Shown here piece after piece: positions 45,127-56,700 of a DNA stretch of 64,000 nucleotides. Numbering within the stretch: the first letter of the stretch is position 1; every line of letters begins with the position of its first letter. The position numbers were made by a program, and so were the translations under genes. This stretch comes from Holtermannia corniformis (lineage: Eukaryota; Basidiomycota; Tremellomycetes; Holtermanniales): positions 473,475 to 537,474 of the forward strand of contig BCIJ01000013.1 in the NCBI GenBank assembly GCA_001599935.1, given 5' to 3'. Under the pieces are notes generated by a model that was not told where the DNA came from, ran no database searches, and saw only the letters and a list, made by a program, of their open reading frames with translations.

Positions 45127-48111
45127 ATGCCCAAAGAGGTCGTCAGGAAGCGAGGAAAGCGCAAGCCCAAGACAGATCCGGCCGAAGGGGCGGCTGAGCC
45201 GGTTCAAGCGGTACCGAGCTACGCCGCCGAGCCGTCCACTTCTGCTCCTTCGCAGCCGGCCTTGCACCCTTCGCGTTTGGCCTTACTAGCTGGGAACGCC
45301 AAGTCGAGCTCGAGCTTTATCCCGCCGGCTGCTCAAGAACAAAGCTTCATCCCGGTACCGGGTGACGAACCGGAAGCACAGCTTGAATGGAGTCGACAGC
45401 CTGTATTCGACCCGTCTGCGCCGTTTGGGTTGTTGGACCCAGATGTCAAGGCGTACTTTCGCCAAGTCGAGGAACGGATCGCAGAATGGGAGAACGTTCC
45501 GGTTCAGCTGGGTGAAGACGGCGAGGAGGAACGCGAGGGTGTGTGATATCAAGGTGTCAGGCCGAGCTGGCTAAATGCTGATGCGCGATCCTTAGACCGG
45601 AAGAACTTTTTGGCCTCTGTACTGTCAGAGCTACGGAATCAAGAGTTGCAAGTTGCGACGGACCCGGATTGTGCTCTCGTGCTCGAGCGGCTGTTACATA
45701 GCATGGGCGACTGGGGTCGGCGCGTTGTTGCCGATGCGTTTGCTGGCAAGTGCGTGCGGATGAGTTCAGACGTGCTATGGCCACTTACGCGAGCTTCTAG
45801 CTACCCGATGTTGATCCAGCATCGCTTCGGGAGTCACGTCTGCCAGACTTTGTTCCTGCTAGGTGCCGAGACTGTCAATCGCGAGGCAAGTCACATTGCG
45901 ATGGTCCGGTTGCTCTGTGTCTAACACACGTCAGGCCAAGGGCAACTTTCCTCCGCAGCATGTAGCCCAAGCCAAGAATGTCCTCGAAGACCCTAGCATC
46001 GGCATCTTGCCAACCATGACCGCCCTTCTGCTCGATCTATGCACTTCACTCCTCCCAACCCTTCCCGAGCTCCTTACATCGCCACACGCATCCCCACCTC
46101 TTCGTCTTCTCTTCATCATCCTCACGCCAAACCGAGCGCTCCCGACACCAGACGGACAGGGCGAGGATCTGATTCGCTCCAAGCGTTCGACAAAGTACCG
46201 CGCGAACAAGGGCGTCAAGGGCAAGTCGATCATGGAGTCTGCTGCGGGAGGAGACAAGGGAAAATCCAAGGAAGAGGAGCGCTTGGTACCGGCAGAGCTG
46301 GCGGAGATGAGGATCACGATGCGGAAAGAGTTGATGCAGAGGTTGAGTGCGATCGAGTGGCGTTCTGTCGGGGTCGAGAAGGTTGGCAGCGCCATGGTCC
46401 AGGTGCGTGATTCGTTTCAGGGCGGACAAGAGTGCTTATGGTGTACAGCTGCTGCTCGAGTTCGAAGTGCAAGATAATGAAGCGGACAAACCCGACTCTC
46501 TTCTCGACTACCTCACTGCCGGTCTCATCACCCAGCGCAGTGTGTATTCATACAATACCCTAGCTGCTTCACTGACCCACCTCAGCCAACAATCCCGAGA
46601 CGGCTCCGACTCAAACAGACTATGTCCTCTCTCTACTCCAAGACAGCACAGGCTCGCATCTCCTTCAATCACTCCTGAACCTCTCACCACAACCCATCTT
46701 CACAGCACTGTGGCAAACATACTTCATCGGCAAGATTGGCAGGTTGGCAGGACATCCGGTGGCCAACTTTGTCGTCGCGAGTGGCGTGAGCAGAATCGAT
46801 GCCGCTGGGGTCGAGGTCGTGGTCAGGGAATGTACGGCGTTTGGTGCAAAGGCGTATATCAGTGAGTTCAGTCAAGGCGGCACAAGTTCAGGGTATTGAT
46901 TTCATGTTAGAATCGGCACGGACAAGTGTGCTGAAGGCATTGGTGGATCGCGTGACTGTGTTGCAGGAGAGGCAACAAGAGGTGGCTGAGGTGCGTGGTC
47001 TCGCACGACCTGTCGGAAGTGTATTGACGGGCGCGCCTGTAGCTGGTCTGTACTGCTGTCGAGCTTGTCACCGCAGAAGACAAGAAGCTGCTCGTCCCTT
47101 GCTTGATGAGTCTTAAGATTTCAAAGGTCAGGAGTCATTGTATGAGGAGATTCAGCATTGACGCTCGCTTCAGACGTACAAAGCACTGCTCGCAGGCGAA
47201 GAGCCAGAGCAAGACGATGCGCCTGAAGCTCCGCTCAACCCCGAGGACGCCACGGCAGAGGCGGCAGCTGCAACTGCTGCTGGTATCGCGGCGTGGCAGA
47301 ATCGTCGGCGACCCAAGCAAGACGACGCGCTGGCCCCCAACATGCAAGGCTGCTTGTTGTTACAAGCGCTTGTGGGTATGGCTGGTGGCAACGAGGTTGT
47401 TTTGGAAAGGTGCAGGTTCCGAGGGTATCTTCTGGCGCATACTGACTTCCTCTGCAGTCTGCTTGCCCAACCCACGCAGACATTGCTGGCGTACGCCCAC
47501 AGTCCCATCAGCTCGCACCTCCTCGACGCTGTACTCGTGTCACCCGGTGTACCCCCAAAGTACAGACGACGGCTCCTCATGGCCTTCATGGGTTCGTACA
47601 AAGAGCTTGTTGAAGACCGCATGGGCAGCCGCGTAGGCGATACCATCTGGGATCGGGCGGATGGGTTCATGCGAGTACGTTGCGATAGGTCTACGGACAC
47701 GATGCGTTTGTTGATGACCTGGCGCAGGAAAAGATCGCTCGATCCCTCATTCCTCACGCGACAGCGCTCTCGACAGCTCAATATGGCCGCTTCTTCGCGC
47801 GCAAGCTCAACCTACACTTGCTCGAGCGGCGGCCTGACGAATGGCGACAGGCACAGCTCGGCGTCGTACACCACTTTGCACATCAAAAGAAGAGTGGAGT
47901 CGGGGCACCAGCTGTCGCAGCTCCTGCTCCTGTCACTGCCGTAGGAGCAGCGGCCACCCCGATCGACGAGCAAAGCAACGAGCAGTCCGCCGCAGATGCC
48001 AAGGCGGAGCGCAAGAAGCGCAAGCGCGAGGCCAAGTTCAAAGCGTTCCACGGCGGACCCGACGACGAGATTGACACCCTGTTCGCGGCTCCGAAGCGTA
48101 TCAAGCAGTAA
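45127..48111 (+). CDS. NOP9: Nucleolar pumilio-like protein Nop9
   Basis: Required for 18S rRNA processing in 40S subunit biogenesis. Start MPKEVVRKRGKRKPKTDPAE is basic, as in Nop9. Then FGLLDPDVKAYFRQVEERI, FLASVLSELRNQELQVATDP, DCALVLERLLHSMGDWGRRV and HRFGSHVCQTLFLLG show the first pumilio-type repeats. Later repeats are SLLQDSTGSHLLQSLLNLS, LAGHPVANFVVASGVSRID, NMQGCLLLQALVGM, YAHSPISSHLLDAVLVS and LVEDRMGSRVGDTIWDRAD. EKIARSLIPHATALSTAQYG and a Lys-rich C-terminus (AKAERKKRKREAKFKAF) complete it. Spliced size of roughly 800 residues fits the family. The stop is at 48109-48111. Confidence 0.9.
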
Positions 48112-48333
48112 CGCAACCCGCTCAACGTGGTTCGTGCGGGGCGTAGGACATGACGGGGGCGTCGTCTGTCGTGCCTGAGGCAATGATCGTCATCGATCGC
48201 AACGACCGATTCCAGGCTTTCTTTTGTATCGTGTATGTCTGCGGGTGACGTCGAGCGCAATGACGGCGCGATGTATATATCCTCAGCTGCACACTCTTGC
48301 GCGCTGGTACCCTGTGCAACCTCCAGCGCAGCA

Positions 48334-50298
48334 ATGGCACCTGTCCTGCCAACGACCAGAACTGATGCCGTTCCGGGCGCACAGACCAATCGTCGGAGGT
48401 TTGGCCAGTTGCGCAAGCCCCGGCAGGGTCCCGCAGCGTTGGCCATAAAGAATCGTGAGTACGATGGGCGAGATGACTTGGTATTCGTACTGACGGTCGA
48501 CAAACCAGACTTTGTTGGTGAGCATGACTTACGGTGATGACGGCTCGAGACTGACCTCGTATCAAGCCATGATCGGTGAATATGTCAGTGCCTTTCCTGT
48601 CGTGTAGTAAATGTTGCTGACATACATCAGGTCGGAACAGTGCTGTTCATGATCTTCGCACTCGGTGGAACCAAGTGACTCGACTGCGTGACATCGAGGC
48701 CTGCGCTGATTGATCCTAGCGTCGCCAACATTCCTACCACATCAGTCACAGGCGCTACGACTGCCGGACAGGATGGCACAGCCGCCGCAACCGCCAACAC
48801 ATCCAACTTGCTCTACATCGCGCTGTCCTTCGGCTTCAGTCTCGCCGTCAATGCGTGGATCTTCTTCCGCGTCTCGGGTGGGCTGTTCAACCCGGCCGTA
48901 TCTCTTGGCATGGCTCTCGTTGGCGCACTGACCCCGTTGCGCGCGGTGCTGCTCAGCATCAGCCAGATACTAGGAGGCATCACGGGTGCCGCCATCATCC
49001 AGGCCATCACGCCCGGCACGCTGAACGTCCGGACAACGTTGGGTGGCGGCACCACTATCGTGCAGGGTCTGTTCATCGAGATGTTCTTGACGTCGCTGTG
49101 AGTTGTGCTTCGTTCATTGGACTGTTGCTGACCAAGTGGCAGTCTCATGCTAGCCATGTCGGTGACCACACATCTCCGCTAGTGCTTGCTGATATGTTGA
49201 TAGCCTCCTACTGGCCGCTGAGAAGCACAAGGTTCGTGTTGAGACCACTTGGGCAACAGGCAGTCTGACGATCACCAGGCGACCTTCATTGCACCAATCG
49301 GTATCGGATTGGCTCTCTTTGTCGCCGAACTGCTCGGTGTTTACTACACTGGCGGCTCTTTGAACCCGTACGTTACTTGTGACCCGATGCTACCGGAAAC
49401 TGATGAAGGGCAGGGCGCGAAGCTTTGGCCCAGCTGTTGTTCTTCGGACATTCTGTGAGTGGTATCGCACTCCAAAGCCCCCGCTGACGATCTGCAGCCG
49501 GATATCGTAAGTGACTATGAATGCTCACGCCAAGTTGAATCACTGACGCGTGACTTTGTGCAGACTGGATCTAGTGAGTGCGCCGCTTGCGCCACATCCA
49601 CTGTATTAACAATGCTCAGCTGGGTCGGTCCTTGCCTGGGTGCGACACTAGCTGCGGGTTTCTACAAAACGCTCAAGCACGTTGCTCGTCACTTTGCACA
49701 GCAGCCTCGCTGACAGCACCAGGATCCTACAATACGAAACTGTACTCGGTCCCGAGTCTGACGAGGATCTCGTCAATGCGCACGGTCACGGACAGGACCC
49801 TGAGAAGGGTGAACGCGAAAAGACTTTGGCCGTGACTGGCCCTGGTCTCGGCGATCTTCTGACCGCTGGTCCCACTGCCGAGGTGAGCCGAGCGCGAGTG
49901 TGGTTCGCACACGGCGACGTGCTGACGATCGAGGACAGGTCTTCGATTTGACGCAATCACCGTCCGAGCACGAGCTCCGGCTCAAGCGTGTCGAAGAACT
50001 CCTGCTCCGCGTGCTCGAGCGTGACTCTGCGCACCCACCCCACGGGCGAGTCTCCCAGCACACTGTCGTCGAGCACGACGCAGCGGGTCTCAACGATGGC
50101 AAAGGTCACCGCAAGCCCGTGAACGACTATCAGACCGACGGCTTTGCGGACGGTACTGGCCCTGGCGTGCCGAGTGCGCACGGGCTCGGCGCACTCAAGC
50201 GTGATGGATTGGCCGCCAACGAGGGCGACTTTGATCACCCTTTCCAAGCTGAATTCTCGCCCGCATTTGAAGGCACCCTCGGGCGGCCGATCAACTGA
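48334..50298 (+). CDS. Aquaporin (MIP family) with micro-exons and a long C-terminal tail
   Basis: Water/glycerol channel. Both NPA boxes are present: GGLFNPAVSLGMALVGALTP (48880-48940) and GGSLNPARSFGPAVV (across an intron at about 49368-49412). The first helix HFVAMIGEYVGTVLFMIFAL is built from exons of 9 nt (48510-48518, ACTTTGTTG), 17 nt (48567-48583) and the next one. The hallmark GYHWIYWVGPCLGATLAAGF crosses exons of 9 nt (49498-49506) and 10 nt (49564-49573). All joins keep frame. The second half has AAEKHKATFIAPIGIGLALF. The N-terminus (MAPVLPTTRTDAVPGAQTNR) and a C-terminal tail of about 190 residues, rich in charged residues with a helix (HELRLKRVEELLLRVLERDS), are cytosolic. Water-only versus glycerol transport cannot be told by eye. 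Confidence 0.88.
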
Positions 50299-50404
50299 AC
50301 AGGGGACGAGCAAAGCTCGGAAATGCAAGCGATAAGTATGATCCTGGACCCGACTGTATCCGTAGTGATGTCGTATAATACAAGCATGCGATGTACGATG
50401 ACGC

Positions 50405-51581
50405 CTAGAGCTCTTGCAGATATGTTACGGGAACAAGACCTCGTTTGCTGCGCCGTGGATAGTCTTCGCATGTCCACCCTGATGATATCAGCCTTTGATA
50501 CAGAATCCGGATCGAGACTGACAATCGCTCGAAGTCTTCTCGATGACGACCACGACATCGCGTGCCTTGACACTGAGGTCGTTTGCATCCTAGAGTGCGC
50601 GCGTCAGCAGTGCTACCCAATGCGATCGCAATCCTCACCTGACCGGCAAAGTCGTACAGCGCCTCAGCCTTGTCCAAGTTGTCATCGGGGTCATGCTGCG
50701 GTTCTTGGACGGGCGGCGAGGCAGCAGGTACGCTACGCCGCGGCGGTGGTGGCAAGTTGGCTCTGCGCGATTCCAGCGCCGGCGCCGAGTATTGAGGAGC
50801 CGTCTGTGCGGCTTGAGCTGCACAGCGTGTCAGCACGGGTCACTGGCGAGCCAAACCGCCGTCTGACTCTTCTGGGGATCGCGCCACATGGACGTCAGGG
50901 TGCTCATTTTGCTAGATGTATCGACGTGTCCGAATGACTGTGTAGGACCAAGTCAGGGTTTCCTACCCCGAGCATACGCAGCACCGCACAGACCTTGGTA
51001 GACATGAGCCCCGACACGCCATTCGAAGTCTTTGCAGGCGGCGCCGTCTGACTCCCACCCCTCGCAGGCGGAGGCGGCGGCGCCGAGCTCCCACCACTTT
51101 TCGCCAAGCCAGCAGCGCCCATACTGCCCAAAGCTCCCGCGACCTGTCTCCCATCAATGCCCAAGATCATCATCACCCCCACGCACCTTGTCATTCGACA
51201 ACGCCTTGCTCCAAGGTGATTTCGGGTTCGCCTGTGCACCACCCTTGATCCCCGACGTGATCATGCTGCCCGCTAGTTTCGGGTTGGAGGCCGCAAAGCC
51301 CGAGATTGCCTTTTGAGCTCGGTCTTGGGCGTTTGGCGGATGCGCGGCAGCTGGCCTGCTTTCAAAGTATTCATCGAGCAGGTCTGCAAGCGATCAGCTG
51401 CGAGCTTGCAAGATGCCGCTTGTTACGCACCGAAAAAGGCGAGCTGGCAACGGCGCCGTGGTTAGTTCTGCACAGGGAATGGCGGTGACCGTCACAACAG
51501 ACCTTATCTGCGATTGGCATCAGCTGTAGATCTTCATCCCCTCGGAAGCTCACCCTCATGAGTCAGGTTTGCAAACACCAT
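50405..51581 (-). CDS. SH3-domain adaptor protein
   Basis: Adaptor of the kind found in fungal endocytosis/actin or septation modules; precise role unknown. It starts MVFANLTHE, with LLDEYFESRPAAAHPPN close behind. A middle region follows (KAISGFAASNPKLAGSMITS, GALGSMGAAGLAKSGGSSAP) with Pro runs (PPPPPARGG, NLPPPPRRS) that could bind other SH3 or profilin proteins. A single SH3 domain lies at the C-terminus: KAEALYDFAGQ, NDLSVKARDVVVVIEKTSSD, WWTCEDYPRRSKRGLVPVTY, LQEL-stop. The WW and LVPVTY positions are standard SH3 landmarks. Several short introns are needed. It converges with the aquaporin gene, 106 bp apart. Confidence 0.72.
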
Positions 51582-51839
51582 TGTTGCAGTGCGCTGTCAG
51601 TCGTTCAGCCGCAAGTCGACGTTGTTGCGTTGACGTCGACTGGTGCGGGGCCGGATCCGCAGTGGCAACGCGGTGCCTGGATGCTGCGCTTCTTCTACTC
51701 GTAACGCAGCAGGCTCAAGCCAGCTCGAGTGCTTCAGCTCTCAGACAAGCCGCTATGACCCACACAAGTCTCCAAGACCGCCCTTAACATGCGTAATCAT
51801 CGATTCATCAGCGATGTCTAACCCACTGCCCAAGCCTAG

Positions 51840-53553
51840 CTACTGCGAAAACACCTTTTGCTCCTCCTTCTCACGGCCTCGGAGGAAAGGCGGCTCGGTG
51901 CCCTTGTACTATCCCGACTGTCAGTCACCTATGCGCCAAACCAAAGATCACCCACGTAAACGTCGGTCCAAAAGTCGCTGAGATCCGGCTCGGGGCTCGC
52001 CTTGGACTCTTCGACGGCCTTGTCGACTTCAGCCTTGGCGTCCTTGTCAATCTGCTTGAGGTCGCTCTCCTGGGCGATCCCCCACTCGGTGAGGTAGCGC
52101 TTGAGGCCGTTGATCGGGTCCTGGCTCGAGCGCATCTTTTGCACCTCTTCACGCGTGCGGTAGGTCGTGCCCGGGTCGGACATGCTGTAGTGTGGTGGAT
52201 GAGCGGCTGACACGAATCGGATAAGCAACGCACGAGTGACCTCCGTATCGGTAGGTTACGAATTCGATCAGGAGCGGGCCCTTGCCGCTGACGGTCCACT
52301 CCTTTGCAAACTTGCAAGCCTGGTGGACGGCGAGGACGTCCATACCGTTGACCTGTGCGTGTCAGTCGCGCACAGACTACAGACGGCATGAGCAACCTAC
52401 CTGGATACCAGGAATCTGGTCACCACGGGTAAAGTACGAAGTGTTCATGGACGAGCGCTCGGCCGAGGTACCCATGCCGTACTTGTTGTTCTCGCAGACA
52501 AACACGCAAGGGAGGTCCCAGAGCTTGGCCTGAGCCGTCTCAGCGAGCTCGCAGCTGCCAACGAGCAGGCCGACGTACCATGTTGTAAGCCTCAAAGACC
52601 TGACCCTGGTTCGAGGCGCCGTCACCGTACATTGAGAACGTGACCGTCTTGTTCTTGAGGTACTTTTGGGCAAACGCGATGCCGGCGCCGACGGGCACCT
52701 GGGCACCGACGATACCGTTCCCACCAAAGAACGAGGGGGTGAACATGTGCATGGAACCACCCTTGCCGTTGGACATGCCGCCCTGGCGACCTGGTCATCG
52801 TCAGTCCAAGCCTCTCAAGCCATGGCGTGAAGCGCACCCATCAACTCGGAGATGACGCCCTTGATCGAGCCGCCACGGAGCACGGCAGCCGGGTGGCACC
52901 GGTAAGCCGTGATGACTCGGTCGTTCTTGTCGATTGCAGATTCCATGCCGACGTAGACGGCCTCCTACACGGTGCAAACGAGCGCCGATCAGCGCCGATC
53001 CGATAAGGGCGGACGAGCCGAGCGTGCTTACCTGCCCGATAGCCAAGTGGCAGAACCCACGGATGAGCTTGGCCTTGTAGAGCGCGTCGGCGGCCTGCTC
53101 CATACGGCGCATGCGAGTCTACGCAATGTCAGCCACGCGCTGCAGCCACCAATCGCGACGCGCGCACCATGGTCTGGAACAAGTCGACCATCTTGTTCTT
53201 GGTCGTCTCGACCTCGAGCGAAGGCGAGTCGCACCGGTACGACTGGAAGCTGTCGGGGTGCAACCGAACGGTAAACTAGATCATGCCGCTCTGTCAGCTC
53301 GCTGCCGTTCCTAGTCTTGCCATCTCGCACGCACAGTCTCATCGCCATCCTTGGGGATCTCCGAGTGCGGCTCCGACTTGTCGGCCGCCGTCTCGATGAA
53401 GCGCACCGAGGGGAGGGTGGAAGCGAGTGGGCGCTGTGATACGGTTGATCAGCTCGAGCACGCGCGTGACGACATGACAGCCAAACGAACGACTGCCTTG
53501 GCGGTACGGAGTGACCTGAGACCTGTACGGCCTAGGATGGTGGCGAGTGACAT
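51840..53553 (-). CDS. PDA1: Pyruvate dehydrogenase E1 alpha subunit, mitochondrial
   Basis: Thiamine-diphosphate subunit that converts pyruvate to acetyl-CoA with the E1 beta, E2 and E3 subunits in the mitochondrial matrix. The start [11 protein letters not shown] opens a presequence, then [16 protein letters not shown]. Core motifs: [94 protein letters not shown], and the ThDP site [20 protein letters not shown] to [15 protein letters not shown]. The regulatory Ser loop is [20 protein letters not shown], so kinase control is likely. The C-terminus reads [11 protein letters not shown] and ends [12 protein letters not shown]. About eight short introns. Confidence 0.94.
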
Positions 53554-53718
53554 GGTCGTTTGGTGCTGAACGCACTCTGAGTGAGATTTCCGTCACAGCG
53601 GCTCTCCGGCAGCTGGGGCATCCAGGGGGTCACCGCCACTCTCGGCGTTATCCCGCGCGCTCGGCGTTATGATGGGGTTTGGCAGTCGACTTGCACTATC
53701 ACACGCTACAACACCTCC

Positions 53719-56700
53719 CTAAGCCTCGTCGAGATCCATGACGTCTCCCGCAGGCTGCGCTTTGCCCTCGGCGACCCAGGCATCGATCCGCGCCTTGAGC
53801 GCCGTGTCGGGGATACACTCTTCGAACTTGAGTCTGTGCAATGTCAGCAGGGCTTCGTTGGAAGGCAGCAGCACTGACGGCACATTGTTGAACGGATCAA
53901 CCTCTTTCGAGAGCAACACGGCCCGGATCGTCCCTCGATCAATCACCTGGCGCGAGACCGGAAGGATCACGGGGTCCTTCATCACTACGCCACATCATCA
54001 GCTAGCTGCCCCGCACCACACTGCAGCACTCACAAGTCGCCAACAGCGGATCCAAAAACTCGTCTGGGATCTCGCGCTCGTCCTCAATCTCAATCGTCGC
54101 TTTCATGTCTTCGACGCGCTGACAAAAGGCGAGGATCTCTCGCACTTCGGAATCGACCATGATCGCGCGCTTGCTCAACAGGCGCGCAAAACCCTCGAAC
54201 AGCGCTTTCGAGTAGCTCCGGCCGTCGTTGGCGACGGCGCGCACGAATTCAGGCGAGGACCCGAGGTTGATGTAGACTTGAGAGATGCCGGCGAGCAACT
54301 CTTTCGGCTTGAAGCTGAACGCGTCCGGATCCGATAGCTTGAGATCTTGCATCTTGGGACCCACGAGGTTGACCAGGTTTTCATCCAGCGTCTGCGCTCC
54401 CATCAGTATGCGCGCCAGTCCAGACCGAACCCACACACCGCAGCAAGTCGATCAACAATCTCATCAGCCAAAAACGGCTCCTTGGTCGTCGCCGTAAACT
54501 GTTGCAACAGCTCGACATGGTCCCGACCCATGGAAGTGTGGAACGGTGCAGATCCCTCAGCCTGGTGCATCTGCGCAACCAGATCCTTGCGCTCGGCTTC
54601 GGGCCGCGCGTCCCACTCGGCCTGGTTGGCCATCATGTTGCGCGTCTGGTTGATCTTGGTCAAGTTGGTCAGGGACTCTTCGAGGTGGAACGTCGTGTCG
54701 CTCATGAGCATGTTGATAAACTTGATGAATTGGTCAAAGTTGTCACTGGGGGGCATTAGCTCGGCGTGAATGTACAGTGGGAAGCGACTGACTGCCGGGA
54801 TTTGACAAAGGCAGCACGGTGCAACGGGTTGTTCCACAGCTTTTTGAACAAGCGGCTCATGTGGCGTCTGTACATTCAAAGTCAGTGCAGCCTCCGAGAA
54901 CAGTCGAGGACGATTTACCTCATGTTGAACTTGTCTTGAATCATCGATCGTCAGTATTCCATCCTCGTCCACCTCGACCCCTCACCCCTGCACAGACGTC
55001 AGTGACTGATAGCATCGCCAACCGCCAAACATACCAGAACTGCGTATGGCCACCGGTCGCCTCGACCTCTGCGCGTTGCTCAATCACAAGGCATCGACTT
55101 GGTGCACGGGCGAACTCACCAATGAAGAACCTAACAAGCGTCGGCATCAAGTAATCCGTCGACAGCGGGTGATCGTTCAGCCGATCAAACATGAAACCAT
55201 TGCGATAGTAGCCGGCCGGGTACGTGCCATTAGCAAGGATCTGCAGTTCTTCAGTCATGTGCAGGTTGCGACAAGCAATCCCACTGACGCCGACAAACTT
55301 GGCTTTCAAGAATGGGTTGTTGACATAGCCCGGCGAGAGGAAGACGAGGATGAATGTGATGAGCGTATCCTTGTCAACGTTCTCGAGCGCGTCGGGCATG
55401 TACCTGGGTACGTCAACGTCGATGCCGTTGCGTGGCGGTCAGACTAACCGAGAGACAAAGTCGAAGAACTCGGCAATGTTTTCGATGATGTACTCTGGCA
55501 GCATCCGGAAGTTGAGGGGCGACTCGGCAGGCAGCGGCAATCTGGTCACGGGTCAGCATAGCGTACTGGACGCAGCACGGGCGACCAACGTAATGGGCAC
55601 TTTCGGATGCTGATGCTTGGGATCCACAAGCCGAACGAGCCACGTCATGGTGAACGAAAGGAAAGCGACCACTCGCTGGATGAACACTGGGTCCTGCAGC
55701 TGCGTATCGTATGCGTGGATCGACGCATGCAGCGTTGCGATATCCGACTGAGAAACAACCGTCAGAACCAGCAAACCATACGTCGTCCCACCCACCTTGA
55801 GCTTTTTGATCGCCGCGTCGCCTTGTGCCTGCAGTGCCGCGTTCTGAACAGGTCAGTCTAGTACCGAGACGAGCCGCTACACGCACCCCGGCCCAATCCC
55901 CAGCCGAAGCCTCCGTCTTCTTGAGCTCCTTTTCCATCTCACCAATGTTCTTCTCGGCCCGCAACCGATTGCTGATCGTCTTGACGACGCCCAGGTACTG
56001 AAAGGCATTGGTGAGGAAGAAGAGCTCGGTGATGAAGTTTGCCGGGTTCGAGGGGGTTGGCGACTTGGCAGAGTCGACTGGTGCGTGGGATCAGCTGAGA
56101 ATGCTCACATAGATGAGTAGACGTACCATCCATGGCGTCGTCCGAGACACCAAAGTATGCGTCTGCCTCTTCCTTGGTAGCCTTGATCTTTGTCTCGTCC
56201 GCAATCGACAGCCGCTTGGAGTACCTGAAGTAGTCCACGTCGACCTTGTCGATCTGCAGGGTAGGTCAGCTGTGCTCCGATGGGATATCAATATTACCCA
56301 CCTTGGAGAACTGGACGTCCATGACGGGCTCAAATAAGCGCATCAGCACGACCTGAAGGTTGATCATGAACCCGTCTGTCGCGACTGTCCTAGGATCCAC
56401 CTATCACATTCAACGTCAGCCTCGTACTGTTGCCAAAGCACTGGCGTCACCCACCCTCGACCCCGAGCGCTTCGTGTTCAGCGTCGCGACCTGTGCGAAA
56501 TAATCCAGTGCGCCTTCCCTTGCGTCCGGAGCAGCGCGCACAATCGTGTTGAACACGATGAACAGGCTGTCGTGTAGCCCACCGAGTGTATGGCGCAGGT
56601 TGGTCTTGTTGGCCTCGATGTCACCGACTTTGCGGTCGGTGGGCTTGGAAAAGTATGTCTTCCAGATTTGTGGCTGCGCCGGTCAGTGTGATGACGCGGC

